A program made the translations under genes and the position numbers. From Actinoallomurus bryophytorum (GTDB taxonomy: Bacteria > Actinomycetota > Actinomycetes > Streptosporangiales > Streptosporangiaceae): a stretch of DNA of 64,000 nt. Below, piece after piece: positions 21,355 to 29,795 of the stretch; position 1 is the stretch's first letter, and every line of letters starts with the position of its first letter. The notes under the pieces were generated by a model. It did not search any database. It was not told the origin of the DNA and saw only the letters and a program-made list of their open reading frames with translations. The DNA lies in NCBI RefSeq assembly GCF_006716425.1, contig NZ_VFOZ01000001.1, forward strand, positions 248,001-312,000, read 5' to 3'.

Positions 21355-22221
21355 ATGACCCATGCCACGCACGCGCGGTACGACATGGACGGCGGGGAGC
21401 CCCGGCCGTTCCCAGCCGAGCTGCGTGCCGCCCGTATGGTCTGGCGGCGGGAGATGCTGCACTTCGTCCGCGACCGTACGGGCACTCTCGTCGCGTTGCT
21501 CCAGCCGTTGCTCTTCCTCTTCGTCCTCGGCGTCGGCCTGGGACGGCTGCTGGCCCTCGCCGGTGGGGGGCCGGCGGCGGACTACCTGACGTTCCTGTTC
21601 CCCGGTGTGCTCGTGATGGCGGCGCAGCCGGCCGCGATCTCGGTCGGCGCGTCCATCGTCTGGGACCGTGAGAGCGGCTTCCTCCGGGAGATGCTCGTCG
21701 CCCCCGTCCGGCGCGGCACGCTGCTGGCCGGCAAATGCCTCGGCGGCGCGACGGTGGCCACCTGCCAGGGCACGGTCGTGCTCGCCAGTGCCGGGCTGAT
21801 CCACGTCCCGTACCGGCCCGTCCTGTTCGCGCTGCTGCTGGCGGAGCTGGCCCTGACCGCGCTGGCGATGACGGTGCTGGGCGCGGTGGTCGCGGTCGTC
21901 ATCCGGCGTGCGCGCACGTTCACCACGGTGCTGAGCGTGCTGATGACTCCGCTGATCTTCCTGTCCGGGCTGATGTTCCCGGTCGCCGCGATGCCCACCT
22001 GGATGTCGTGGCTCACGCTGGCCGACCCGCTCACGTACGCGGTGGACGCCATGCGGGCCACGATCGGCGCCTATCGACCGCCGCGGACCTCCTCGGCACT
22101 GTTCGAACCGGTCGCCTGGGGTGGGGTGCACCCCTCTCCCCCGCTCGAGCTGGCCGTGGTCGCCGTCTTCACCGCGATAGCGCTGACCGTGGCCGCCCGG
22201 CGCTTCGGCCGCACCGGCTGA
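21355..22221 (+). CDS. cinH-like: lanthipeptide ABC exporter, membrane protein
   Basis: The protein is 288 aa, an ABC-2 type permease with six helices (LVALLQPLLFLFVLGVGLGR; LTFLFPGVLVMAAQPAAISV; VLSVLMTPLIFLSGLMFPVA). It has the typical WDRESGFLREMLVAPVRR coupling segment. It pairs with the ATPase gene before it. The 204 bp between them is unusual for an operon that is otherwise tightly spaced; that gap has a leftward reading SLSGFAASGRGLAAAIFECW that may be an inserted repeat. ATG 21355 has GGAG upstream. It is the last clear gene of the cluster. Confidence 0.85.
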   Translation: MTHATHARYDMDGGEPRPFPAELRAARMVWRREMLHFVRDRTGTLVALLQPLLFLFVLGVGLGRLLALAGGGPAADYLTFLFPGVLVMAAQPAAISVGASIVWDRESGFLREMLVAPVRRGTLLAGKCLGGATVATCQGTVVLASAGLIHVPYRPVLFALLLAELALTALAMTVLGAVVAVVIRRARTFTTVLSVLMTPLIFLSGLMFPVAAMPTWMSWLTLADPLTYAVDAMRATIGAYRPPRTSSALFEPVAWGGVHPSPPLELAVVAVFTAIALTVAARRFGRTG

Positions 22222-22341
22222 GACCGAAACGGAACACCCCCCGGAAGCCGGTAGGGGCCTGCACCGGAGCCGCCGGGCGACGAGGCATCCCGGACGTCGA
22301 ACGGCCCCTTTCCGATGCGGCCGGAGCGTACGCCGGCGGCC

Positions 22342-22914
22342 TCAGCGAGGCAGCTTGGCCGGGGTCCGTCCGAGGGTCCGGTGGTGGCGTACGGGTGCGG
22401 ACGTGAAGCCACGGGCGGCGGCCAGGATCTCCTCGACCGGCCTCGCCAGCTGCGCGGTGCGCACGAAGATCGGCCCGCCCACGCGGCCGATGCCGTCACG
22501 TGCGAACTTGCGTGGCAGGCCGCGCAGCTCCGCCAGGACCCGCTCCTGCTCCAGGGGGACGAACACGATCAGGTCGGCGCGGCCCGGCGTGTGGTCGATC
22601 CGGATCTGCGCGAGGTTGGACCAGGGAAGCGTGACCCGCGCCGAGTGCAGGGTGACACCGCGATCGGAGAAGGTGAGCAGCGGAGCGCCGCGCAGGGCGC
22701 GCACCACCGCACGAAGGTAGAGCGGAACGAGGGCGAGCGTCACCAGCCCGAAGACGGTGAACGCCGCGCTGGCGATGACCACGCCGGCATCCAGCGCGAG
22801 GAAGCCGGCGTACGCGGCCGCGAGCGGCAGCAGCACGACGAGAACGCCCGATGGGGCCAGCGCCGCGAGCCGGTATCCGACGGCGAATCGCCCGTCATCC
22901 GGGGAGTCCCCCAT
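22342..22914 (-). CDS. hypothetical membrane protein with PH-like domain
   Basis: The protein is 190 aa from ATG 22914 with AAGGGGG upstream. Two membrane helices lie at about residues 12-55 (LAPSGVLVVLLPLAAAYAGF; VVIASAAFTVFGLVTLALVP). A beta-rich soluble part follows (LLTFSDRGVTLHSARVTLPW, SNLAQIRIDHTPGRADLIVF). That is the layout of bacterial PH-domain membrane proteins, which are poorly understood. It lies convergent to the lanthipeptide cluster and just downstream of glnE (22-bp gap), so it is probably co-transcribed with glnE. Confidence 0.55.
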   Translation of the reverse strand: MGDSPDDGRFAVGYRLAALAPSGVLVVLLPLAAAYAGFLALDAGVVIASAAFTVFGLVTLALVPLYLRAVVRALRGAPLLTFSDRGVTLHSARVTLPWSNLAQIRIDHTPGRADLIVFVPLEQERVLAELRGLPRKFARDGIGRVGGPIFVRTAQLARPVEEILAAARGFTSAPVRHHRTLGRTPAKLPR

Positions 22915-22936
22915 GTCGCCCCCTTGACCGACGGGC

Positions 22937-25900
22937 TCAGTCGTTTCCGTCGTCTCCGTAGAAAATACGTTCGACCACCATACGGGCGTGACGTGCGCGG
23001 CGGCGGTAGTCCTCCAAGAGAGCACCGGACGTCGGGTAGCCGAGGAGGCTGGTCACCGCCGAGCGCTCGCGATGGTGCTCGGTCGGCAGCAGGTCCGAGG
23101 CGCGTCCGCGGACGAGCATGGTGGCGTTGCGGATGCGGGTGGCCATCTGCCAGGCCTCGGTCAGGGTCGAGGCGTCCTCGGAGTCGAGCAGACCGGCCTC
23201 GACCGCGGCGTCCAGTGCGGCGAGCGTCCTCGTCGTCCGCAAACCGGCCACCTCGTGCGCGTGCTGGAGCTGGAGCAGCTGCGCCACCCACTCGACGTCG
23301 GACAGGCCACCCGGTCCCAGCTTGGTGTGCAGCCGGCGGTCGACACCTCGCGGCAGGCGTTCGGCCTCCATGCGGGCCTTCAGCCGGCGGATCTGCCGGA
23401 GCGCGTTCTCGTCGATGCCGTCCTCGGGCCACCGCACGGGGTCGATCAGCTCCTGGAAGCGCGTGCGCAACCCCTCGTCCCCGATGACCGGCGCGGCGCG
23501 CAGCAGCGCCTGGCTCTCCCACGGCGCGGACCAGCGCCGGTAGTAGGACGCGTACGAGTCGAGGGTGCGGACGAGCGGCCCCTGGCGCCCCTCGGGCCGC
23601 AGTCCGGGGTCGATCACCAGAGGCGGGTCGGGGGCGGGCAGCGCGAGCAGCCTCCGCAGCTCTTCGGCCACCGCGTGCGCGGCGGCCGACGCCTCGCGAT
23701 CGGCCGCGCCGGGAAGCGGGTCGTGCACGAACATGACGTCGGCGTCGCTGCTGTAGCCGAGCTCGTAGCCCCCGTACCTCCCCATCGCCACGATCGCGAA
23801 CCTGGTCGGCAGCGGGCTGCGGCGTTCGGTCTCGATCCGGTCGACGGCGGCCCGCAGCGCGGCGTCGAGCGTGACCGTGGTGATCGAGGTGAGCGCCTCG
23901 GCGGTGGCGCGTTCGTCGAGGAGACCGAGCAGGTCGGCGACCGCCGTACGGAACAGCTCGCGGCGGCGCAGCCCGCGTACCGCGGCGACGGCGTCCACCG
24001 ACCGGTCCTGCAGCGCGCCCATGGCGGCGGCCGACTCCATGTACCTGCGCACCGCCGCCTGCGCCTCGGCGTGCAGCGCGTCGGATGGCCGTGGCGTGAG
24101 CCCGGACTCGCCGCCGAGCATGCCGACCGCCTCCGGCGCACGCAGGAGCAGATCGGTGGCGTACCGGCTGGAGGCCAGCACGTGTGCCATCCGCTCGGCC
24201 ACGGAGACGTCGTCGCGCAGCAGCCGGAGGTACCAGGGCGTGGTGCCGAGCGCGTCGCTGACCTGGCGAAATCCGAGCAACCCGGCGTCCGGGTCGGGCC
24301 CGTCCGCGAACCAGTCGAGCATCACCGGCAGCAGCGTACGCTGGATGGCCGCGCGGCGGGAGACGCCGGAGGTCAGTGCCTCCAGATGGCGGAGCGCGCC
24401 CGCGGGGTCGCCGAAACCGAGGGCCTCCAGGCGCGTACGTGCCGCCTCGTGGGTGAGGCGTGCCTCGTCGTCGGGCAGCCGCGCCACGGCCTGCAGCAGC
24501 GGGCGGTAGAACAGCTTCTCGTGCAGCCGGCGTACCTCGCGTGCGTGGCGGCGCCACTCGGCGGTGAACTCCCGTACGGGGTCGGCACGGAACCCCAGCG
24601 CGCGGCCCAGCCGCCGCAGCGCCGGCTCCTCCTCGGGCACGAGATGGGTACGCCGGAGCCGGTGGAGCTGGATCAGGTGCTCGACGCGCCGCAGGAACCG
24701 GTACGCGTTGCCGAGCGCGGCGGCGTCGCCCCGGCCGACGTACCCGCCCCAGGACAGCTTCTTCAGGGCGATCAGCGTGTTGGGTCCCCGGAGGTCCTCA
24801 TCGGCGCGGCCGTGCACGAGCTGGAGCAGCTGCACCGCGAACTCCACGTCGCGCAGCCCGCCCGGGCCCAGCTTCAGCTGCCGGCCGGCCTGTTCGGGCG
24901 CGATGTGCTCCTCCACCCGCCGGCGCATGGCCTGGACGTCCTCGACGAAGTTGTCCCGGCCGGCGGCGCGCCAGACGAGCGGCGCGAGCGTCTCGACGTA
25001 CTCCTCGCCGAGCTTGCGGTCCCCCGCGATCGGACGGGCCTTGAGCAGCGCCTGGAACTCCCAGGTCTTGGCCCAGCGCTCGTAGTAGGCCTGGTGGCTG
25101 GCGAGCGTACGGACGAGCGGTCCCGACTTGCCCTCCGGGCGCAGCGCCGCGTCGACCTCCCACAGCGCACCCTCGGTCGTACTGTCCGAGCACGCCCGCA
25201 TCATGCCGGACGCGAGTTTGGTCGCGGCCCGCAGCGCGGCCTCCTCGTCCTGGCCCGGCGCGGGCTCGGCGACGAAGACGACGTCCACGTCGCTGACGTA
25301 GTTGAGCTCGCGCCCGCCGCACTTGCCCATGCCGATCACGGCGAGACGGCACAGCTCGGCCTGGTCGCCGAGCTCGGCACGCGCGATGGCCAGGCCCGCC
25401 TCCAGCGCGGCCGAGGCGAGGTCGGCCAGTTCGGCGGCGACGTCCTCGACGTCCAGGACGTGGGTGAGGTCACGGGCGGCGAGGTGCAGCAGGGCCCTGC
25501 GGTACGCCACCCGCAGCGCGACCATCGCGTCCTCGGCGCCCGCACGTGGCGCGGGGTCGTCCGGGCCGGCGCCGACCGCGCGCAGCAGCGAGCCCCGCAG
25601 CTCCTCCGCGGTCGGGCGGCGTACGGCGCCGGGGCCGGACAGGACCTTCCAGTGGTCCGGATGCCGGGCCAGGTGGTCGGCGAGCGCCGCGCTCACCCCG
25701 AGCACGGACAGGAGCCGGTCCCGCGCGGCGGGGTCATCGGCCAGCTCCGGCTGGATGTCGATGGCCTCCAGGATCCGGAGCAGGCCGGTGAGCGCGAGGT
25801 CGGGGTCGGCCGCGATGCCCAGGGCGTCGAGTAGTGCGTCGTCGAGGTCGTGGCCCTCAAGCCGGTGCTCGGCACCGGCGGCGTCGGTGATCCCGAGCCG

Positions 25901-25942
25901 GGCCAGCCGCCCGGCGAGGCTCTCGAGTCGGCGTTCGCTCAC
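22937..25942 (-). CDS. glnE: glutamine synthetase adenylyltransferase/deadenylylase
   Basis: The protein is 1001 aa from GTG 25942. An in-frame GTG at 25972 would add ten residues. It has two nucleotidyltransferase halves, each with its motif: VIGMGKCGGRELNYVSDVDV near residue 220, and VAMGRYGGYELGYSSDADVM near 730. These are the deadenylylase and adenylylase active sites, with a helical linker between. GlnE turns glutamine synthetase off and on by AMP transfer to a Tyr, in response to nitrogen signals. In actinobacteria it is usually near glnA/glnA2; here glnA2 is 8 kb away, so genes have moved in between. Confidence 0.93.
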   Translation of the reverse strand: MSERRLESLAGRLARLGITDAAGAEHRLEGHDLDDALLDALGIAADPDLALTGLLRILEAIDIQPELADDPAARDRLLSVLGVSAALADHLARHPDHWKVLSGPGAVRRPTAEELRGSLLRAVGAGPDDPAPRAGAEDAMVALRVAYRRALLHLAARDLTHVLDVEDVAAELADLASAALEAGLAIARAELGDQAELCRLAVIGMGKCGGRELNYVSDVDVVFVAEPAPGQDEEAALRAATKLASGMMRACSDSTTEGALWEVDAALRPEGKSGPLVRTLASHQAYYERWAKTWEFQALLKARPIAGDRKLGEEYVETLAPLVWRAAGRDNFVEDVQAMRRRVEEHIAPEQAGRQLKLGPGGLRDVEFAVQLLQLVHGRADEDLRGPNTLIALKKLSWGGYVGRGDAAALGNAYRFLRRVEHLIQLHRLRRTHLVPEEEPALRRLGRALGFRADPVREFTAEWRRHAREVRRLHEKLFYRPLLQAVARLPDDEARLTHEAARTRLEALGFGDPAGALRHLEALTSGVSRRAAIQRTLLPVMLDWFADGPDPDAGLLGFRQVSDALGTTPWYLRLLRDDVSVAERMAHVLASSRYATDLLLRAPEAVGMLGGESGLTPRPSDALHAEAQAAVRRYMESAAAMGALQDRSVDAVAAVRGLRRRELFRTAVADLLGLLDERATAEALTSITTVTLDAALRAAVDRIETERRSPLPTRFAIVAMGRYGGYELGYSSDADVMFVHDPLPGAADREASAAAHAVAEELRRLLALPAPDPPLVIDPGLRPEGRQGPLVRTLDSYASYYRRWSAPWESQALLRAAPVIGDEGLRTRFQELIDPVRWPEDGIDENALRQIRRLKARMEAERLPRGVDRRLHTKLGPGGLSDVEWVAQLLQLQHAHEVAGLRTTRTLAALDAAVEAGLLDSEDASTLTEAWQMATRIRNATMLVRGRASDLLPTEHHRERSAVTSLLGYPTSGALLEDYRRRARHARMVVERIFYGDDGND

Positions 25943-26023
25943 CAACAAAAGGTATCGGGGCCGACCAGGCACTCATAGCAACCGACTGAGTGGATTTATC
26001 CGACCTGGCCGGTTGCGTCCTCT

Positions 26024-26440
26024 TCAGCGGCGGCGGAGGTCGTACGGCGGCCGCAGAACGCCGTCGGAGCCGATCCGTTCCCGCAGGTCCTCGGCGAAGC
26101 CGCGGACTCCGGTGGCACCGGCCGGGGCCAGGTGATGGCCCGCGCGATAGGCGGCCATGGCCCGGCCCGGGATCGCCTCCAGCAGCCGCCGTGTCGCTCC
26201 GATGTCGTGGCCGGGCTTGCGGATGTCGGTGCCGGTGCTCGCCGCGTGCACGATCACGCCGGCGCCGTCGGCCGCCGCGCGGAGGCCTTCTCCCGTCTCC
26301 AGGTCGCCGCGGAGGACCCGGGCACCGGCGATCTCACCGGCACCGCGGCTGAGCACCCGTACGTCCGCGGCCCCGGCCAGCCGGCCCACGAGCCTGCGGC
26401 CGAGGACCCCGGTCCCGCCGGTCACAAGAATCTCGGTCAT
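26024..26440 (-). pseudogene. internally deleted NmrA/SDR-like NAD(P)-binding protein
   Basis: The 138-aa frame from ATG 26440 starts normally: MTEILVTGGTGVLGRRLVGR gives the Rossmann GxxGxxG, then ADGAGVIVHAASTGTDIRKP. After DIGATRRLLEAI it jumps to PGRAMAAYRAGHHLAPAGAT, which in this family belongs near the C-terminus about 100 residues later. The catalytic/central part is missing, while the frame is intact. A member of this family is usually ~250 aa. So this is a deletion derivative, probably not functional. It lies between glnE and the divergent MFS/TetR pair. Confidence 0.6.
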
Positions 26441-26526
26441 GCACTGGCGACGTGGTGAGGCGCCCGGACGTGACATCGCCCGGGACCACGCGCGTACGGC
26501 GGGCTCCGGGCGATGTCGGGTGTGGC

Positions 26527-28113
26527 TCAGATGACCGGCTCGGCCAGGACCTCGGGGACCGGCTCCGCCGAGGGCGTGGTGCCGGGTCCGCCCCGCAGCG
26601 GGACCTCGCGGATGAACCAGGCGATCACGAAGCCGAGGAACGCGAGCACCGCGCCGCCGATCATCGTGCCGTGCAGGCCGCTGGTGATGCCCGACTTGAA
26701 CGCGTCCTGGACCGCCACCGGGAGGCTCTTCAGCATGGACGGCGTCACGTGGACGCCGCCGGAGGCGATCGAGTGGCCGGCCTTCTCTCCGAGCCGGCCG
26801 GACAGGGTGTTCTCCAGACGGCTGGTGAAGATCGAGCCGAGCAGGGCGATGCCCAGCGAACCGCCGATCGTACGGAACAGGGTGACCGAACCGCTGGCCG
26901 CGCCCATGTCGCGCAGTTCCACGCTGTTCTGCGTGATGAGCGTGGTGTTCTGCATGATGAAGCCCATGCCGAGCCCGGCCACGAGGGTGAGCGCCGAGGC
27001 TTCGACGGTGCTGGTGCCCACCTGCAGCAGGAGCATGAGCAGCATGCCGGCGGTCAGTGCCGCGCCACCCAAGATCGGGTAGATGCGGTAACGGCCGTTG
27101 CGCATGATGAGCTGCCCGACGGTGAGCATCACGACGAGCATGCCGAACATCAGCGGCAGCAGCAGGAGCCCGCTGGCGGTCGCCGACGCGCCCTGGACGT
27201 CCTGCATGTACTGCGGCAGGAAGTTCACCGCGCCGAACATGGCGGCGCCGACGAGGAAGCTCAGGATCTGGGCGAGCGTGAAGTTGCGGTCGCGGAACAG
27301 CCGCAGCGGCAGGATGGGTTCCGGCACGCGTCCCTCGACGTACACGAACCCGGCCAGCGCGACGATGCTCAGCACGGCCAGCCCGATGATCTGGGTCGAG
27401 GCCCAGGGGTACTCCGTGCCGCCCCAGGACGCCACCAGCGTCAGGGCGACGATGCCGACGGTGAGCAGCAGCGCGCCCCAGTAGTCGATCTTGGCCTTGA
27501 TGTGGGGGGTGTGCAGGTGCATGCCGAGCCCGGTGACGAGCAGCGCGACCGCGCCGAGCGGTACGTTCACGTAGAAGGCCCAGCGCCAGCTCAGGCTGTC
27601 GGTGAGGAAGCCGCCGAGCAGCGGGCCACCGACGAAGGCGATCGGCATCATGCCGCCGATGATCGCCTGGAAACGGCCCCGCTCACGCGGTGGCACCAAG
27701 TCGCCGATGATCGCGAACGCGCCGACCATCAGGCCGCCGGCGCCCAGGCCCTGGACGGCGCGGAAGCCGATGAGCTCGTTGATGTTCTGCGAGAGCCCGG
27801 ACAGCATGGAGCCGATCAGGAAGATCACGATCGAGGCCATGAACATGCCCTTGCGGCCGAACAGGTCGCCGAGCTTGCCCCAGATCGGTGTCGCCGCGGC
27901 CGTCGCCAGGGTGTAGGCCGTGACGACCCACGACAGGCGGTTGATGCCGCCGAGTTCACCGACGATCGTGGGCAGCGCCGTGCCCAGCATCAGGTTGTCG
28001 AGCATCGCCAGGAACATGCCGAGCATCAGCCCGATGATCGCGATGTAGATCGATCGGTTGGAAGTCACTGGCGCGGAGTCCGGTCTGGACTCCACGGTAT
28101 TGGTCCCCGACAT
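26527..28113 (-). CDS. MFS drug exporter, DHA2 (14-helix) family
   Basis: The protein is 528 aa from ATG 28113, with fourteen helices. It has DHA2 hallmarks: LDNLMLGTALPTIVGELGG in helix 1, WGKLGDLFGRKGMFM in loop 2-3 and FVGGPLLGGFLTDSLSWRWA (motif C). This family pumps many antibiotics and dyes using the proton gradient. It is divergent from the TetR gene at 28242, with three candidate operator sites between, so it is most likely repressed by that TetR and induced by its substrate. The substrate is unknown. Confidence 0.88.
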   Translation of the reverse strand: MSGTNTVESRPDSAPVTSNRSIYIAIIGLMLGMFLAMLDNLMLGTALPTIVGELGGINRLSWVVTAYTLATAAATPIWGKLGDLFGRKGMFMASIVIFLIGSMLSGLSQNINELIGFRAVQGLGAGGLMVGAFAIIGDLVPPRERGRFQAIIGGMMPIAFVGGPLLGGFLTDSLSWRWAFYVNVPLGAVALLVTGLGMHLHTPHIKAKIDYWGALLLTVGIVALTLVASWGGTEYPWASTQIIGLAVLSIVALAGFVYVEGRVPEPILPLRLFRDRNFTLAQILSFLVGAAMFGAVNFLPQYMQDVQGASATASGLLLLPLMFGMLVVMLTVGQLIMRNGRYRIYPILGGAALTAGMLLMLLLQVGTSTVEASALTLVAGLGMGFIMQNTTLITQNSVELRDMGAASGSVTLFRTIGGSLGIALLGSIFTSRLENTLSGRLGEKAGHSIASGGVHVTPSMLKSLPVAVQDAFKSGITSGLHGTMIGGAVLAFLGFVIAWFIREVPLRGGPGTTPSAEPVPEVLAEPVI

Positions 28114-28141
28114 GGATAGCCTCTCCCTAGATGGTCGGCCT

Positions 28142-28217
28142 GCTTACTTGCCGACCGGCTAGCAAGCTTACTTGCCGTACGGTAGGGTATGTCAACCTAG
28201 CCGGGCGACAAGTAAGT
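28142..28217. promoter_or_regulatory. three CTTACTTG sites between MFS and TetR genes
   Basis: GCTTACTTGCCG occurs at 28142 and 28166 in the same direction, 24 bp apart. A third copy in reverse (GACAAGTAAG) lies at about 28207-28216. The sites cover the divergent promoter region, so they are likely operators for the TetR protein. Confidence 0.6.
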
Positions 28218-28241
28218 TTATTCCCAGGGGTGGAGACGAGG

Positions 28242-28820
28242 ATGGGCGAGCGACGGAGCGGCACGCGCGAGAGGATCCAGGCGGTCGCGGTCGAGCTGTT
28301 CGCCGAGCACGGCTACGAGAAGACCTCGCTGCGCGAGATCGCCGAGCGGCTCGACGTGACCAAAGCCGCGCTGTACTACCACTTCAACACCAAAGAGGCG
28401 ATCGTCGTCAGCCTCTTCGAGGACCTCATCGCGGGCATCGACGAGATCATCAACTGGGGCATGGACCAGCCGCTCACGCTGGAGACGCGCCAGGAGCTCA
28501 TCCGCCGCTACGGCCGGCTGGCCCGCGAGCGGCCGAAGAGCATGATGCGGTTCATCCAGGAGAGCAAGACCACGATGCAGGAGCTGGCGCCGGGCGAAAA
28601 GCTCCAGTGCCGCTTCCGCACGCTGTCCGGCATGCTGCACGCCCCGGACGCGCCGCTGGACGAGCAGCTGAAGTCGGCAGTCGCCCTGATCACGGCCAGC
28701 GCCTCGGTGTTCATGCTCAAAGATGCCGAAGCGACCGACGACGAGAGGTACGAGGCCGGTCTCAAGCTCGCGCTCGAACTCCTCTCGAGCGAACCCGCGC
28801 CCCAGAGCACCATGAGGTAG
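28242..28820 (+). CDS. TetR-family repressor
   Basis: The protein is 192 aa from ATG 28242 (GACGAGG upstream). An in-frame start at 28131 would read through the operator sites. The N-terminal HTH is TRERIQAVAVELFAEHGYEK, TSLREIAERLDVTKAALYYH, FNTKEAIVVSL. The C-terminal half is a ligand-binding helical domain with TetR_C-type AVALITASASVFM. It is divergent from the DHA2 exporter and is probably its substrate-sensing repressor. The transcript ends at a T6 terminator at 28946. Confidence 0.85.
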   Translation: MGERRSGTRERIQAVAVELFAEHGYEKTSLREIAERLDVTKAALYYHFNTKEAIVVSLFEDLIAGIDEIINWGMDQPLTLETRQELIRRYGRLARERPKSMMRFIQESKTTMQELAPGEKLQCRFRTLSGMLHAPDAPLDEQLKSAVALITASASVFMLKDAEATDDERYEAGLKLALELLSSEPAPQSTMR

Positions 28821-28909
28821 CGCGCGCCGCTCGTCCTCGATGACCCGGCGGGTTCACGACATCTCGCCCTTGGCGCCGCGGGCGGACCTGCCGATATTCG
28901 ATCAACGAG

Positions 28910-28951
28910 GCCTTCCTGGACCGGTCAGGACACCGCCGGGGAGGCTTTTTT
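28910..28951 (+). terminator. terminator of the TetR gene
   Basis: GCCTTCC (28910-28916) pairs with GGGAGGC (28939-28945), one G-U, and is followed directly by TTTTTT (28946-28951). This is the clearest intrinsic terminator in the window. Confidence 0.75.
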
Positions 28952-28963
28952 CGTGCCCGGGGG

Positions 28964-29722
28964 TCACACCTTCCGTACGGTCACGCCCGCCGTGGCCAGT
29001 GCGTCCGTCTCGTCGTGCGGGGCGGCCCGGTCGGTGACGACGGCGTGCAGAGCGGAGGCGGGGGCGACGAAGGCGAGGGCGGTGCGGGAGAGCTTGTCGG
29101 CCTCCGCGACGGCGATGACGCGGCGGGCCGACGCGATCGCCGCACGCTTGACGGCGGCGTCGTCCAGGTCGTACGCGGTGAGGCCGTTCGTCGCGTTCAG
29201 TCCGCAGCAGCCGATGACCGCGGTGTCGAAACGCAGGGCGGCCAGCGACGCCTGGGCCAGGGGGCCGGTCAGCGTCAGCTCGCCCGGCCGCGCCTGGCCA
29301 CCGGGCACCAGCAGCGTCAGTTGCGATGCCCTGCTCAGCGCGTTCGCCGCGTGCAGGGACAGCGGCATCACGGTCAGACGGCGGTGCTCCAGCGCGTGAG
29401 CCACTTCGAGGCAGGTGGTGCCGCTGTCCAGGACGACGGACTCTCCGTCGGCGATCAGCCCGGCGACCTCGGCGGCGATGCGCCGCTTGACCTCCAGCCC
29501 CTCCTGCGCCCGCATGGCGAACGGCGGGCCCTCGCCGCGCAGCAGCAGGCTTCGCGCTCCTCCGCGGTAGCGCTCCAGGACTCCCTGGTCGGCCAGGATC
29601 TCCAGGTCGCGGCGGATGGTCATCTCCGAGGCACCGGTCAGGGCGGCCAGCTCCGCGACGCCGATCCGGCCCGCCTCGCGTACCGCGTCGATGATCTGTC
29701 TCAGTCGATCTGTACTCGCCAC
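28964..29722 (-). CDS. DeoR/GlpR-family regulator
   Basis: The protein is 252 aa from GTG 29722. The DeoR HTH is near the N-terminus (DRLRQIIDAVREAGRIGVAE; LTGASEMTIRRDLEILADQG). The sugar-phosphate-binding domain has the VLDSGTTCLEVAHAL motif, and AVIGCCGLNATNGLTAYDLD follows. Earlier starts (ATG 29740/29737) fall inside the palindrome at 29732-29748, so GTG 29722 is preferred. It is divergent from an MFS transporter whose expression it probably controls according to a sugar phosphate. Confidence 0.8.
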   Translation of the reverse strand: MASTDRLRQIIDAVREAGRIGVAELAALTGASEMTIRRDLEILADQGVLERYRGGARSLLLRGEGPPFAMRAQEGLEVKRRIAAEVAGLIADGESVVLDSGTTCLEVAHALEHRRLTVMPLSLHAANALSRASQLTLLVPGGQARPGELTLTGPLAQASLAALRFDTAVIGCCGLNATNGLTAYDLDDAAVKRAAIASARRVIAVAEADKLSRTALAFVAPASALHAVVTDRAAPHDETDALATAGVTVRKV

Positions 29723-29731
29723 ATCGCGATA

Positions 29732-29748
29732 GAACATCATTGATGTTC
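29732..29748. promoter_or_regulatory. 17-bp perfect palindrome in DeoR/MFS promoter region
   Basis: GAACATCA-T-TGATGTTC at 29732-29748, placed 10 bp before the DeoR GTG and about 48 bp before the MFS start. It is a likely operator for the DeoR protein acting on both genes. Confidence 0.6.
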
Positions 29749-29795
29749 GAAAGTCAAACTTACGCACATGAATATTGTTGGCTATGTTCGTACGC

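Noticed and set aside
22988-25834. 948-codon rightward ORF across glnE
   Set aside because: It is antisense to glnE; the composition is His/Gln/Arg-rich and without motifs, while glnE has both family motifs on the other strand.
26452-28119. 555-codon rightward ORF over the DHA2 exporter
   Set aside because: Antisense shadow with Glu/His/Asp-rich low-complexity sequence; the 14-helix exporter is the real gene.
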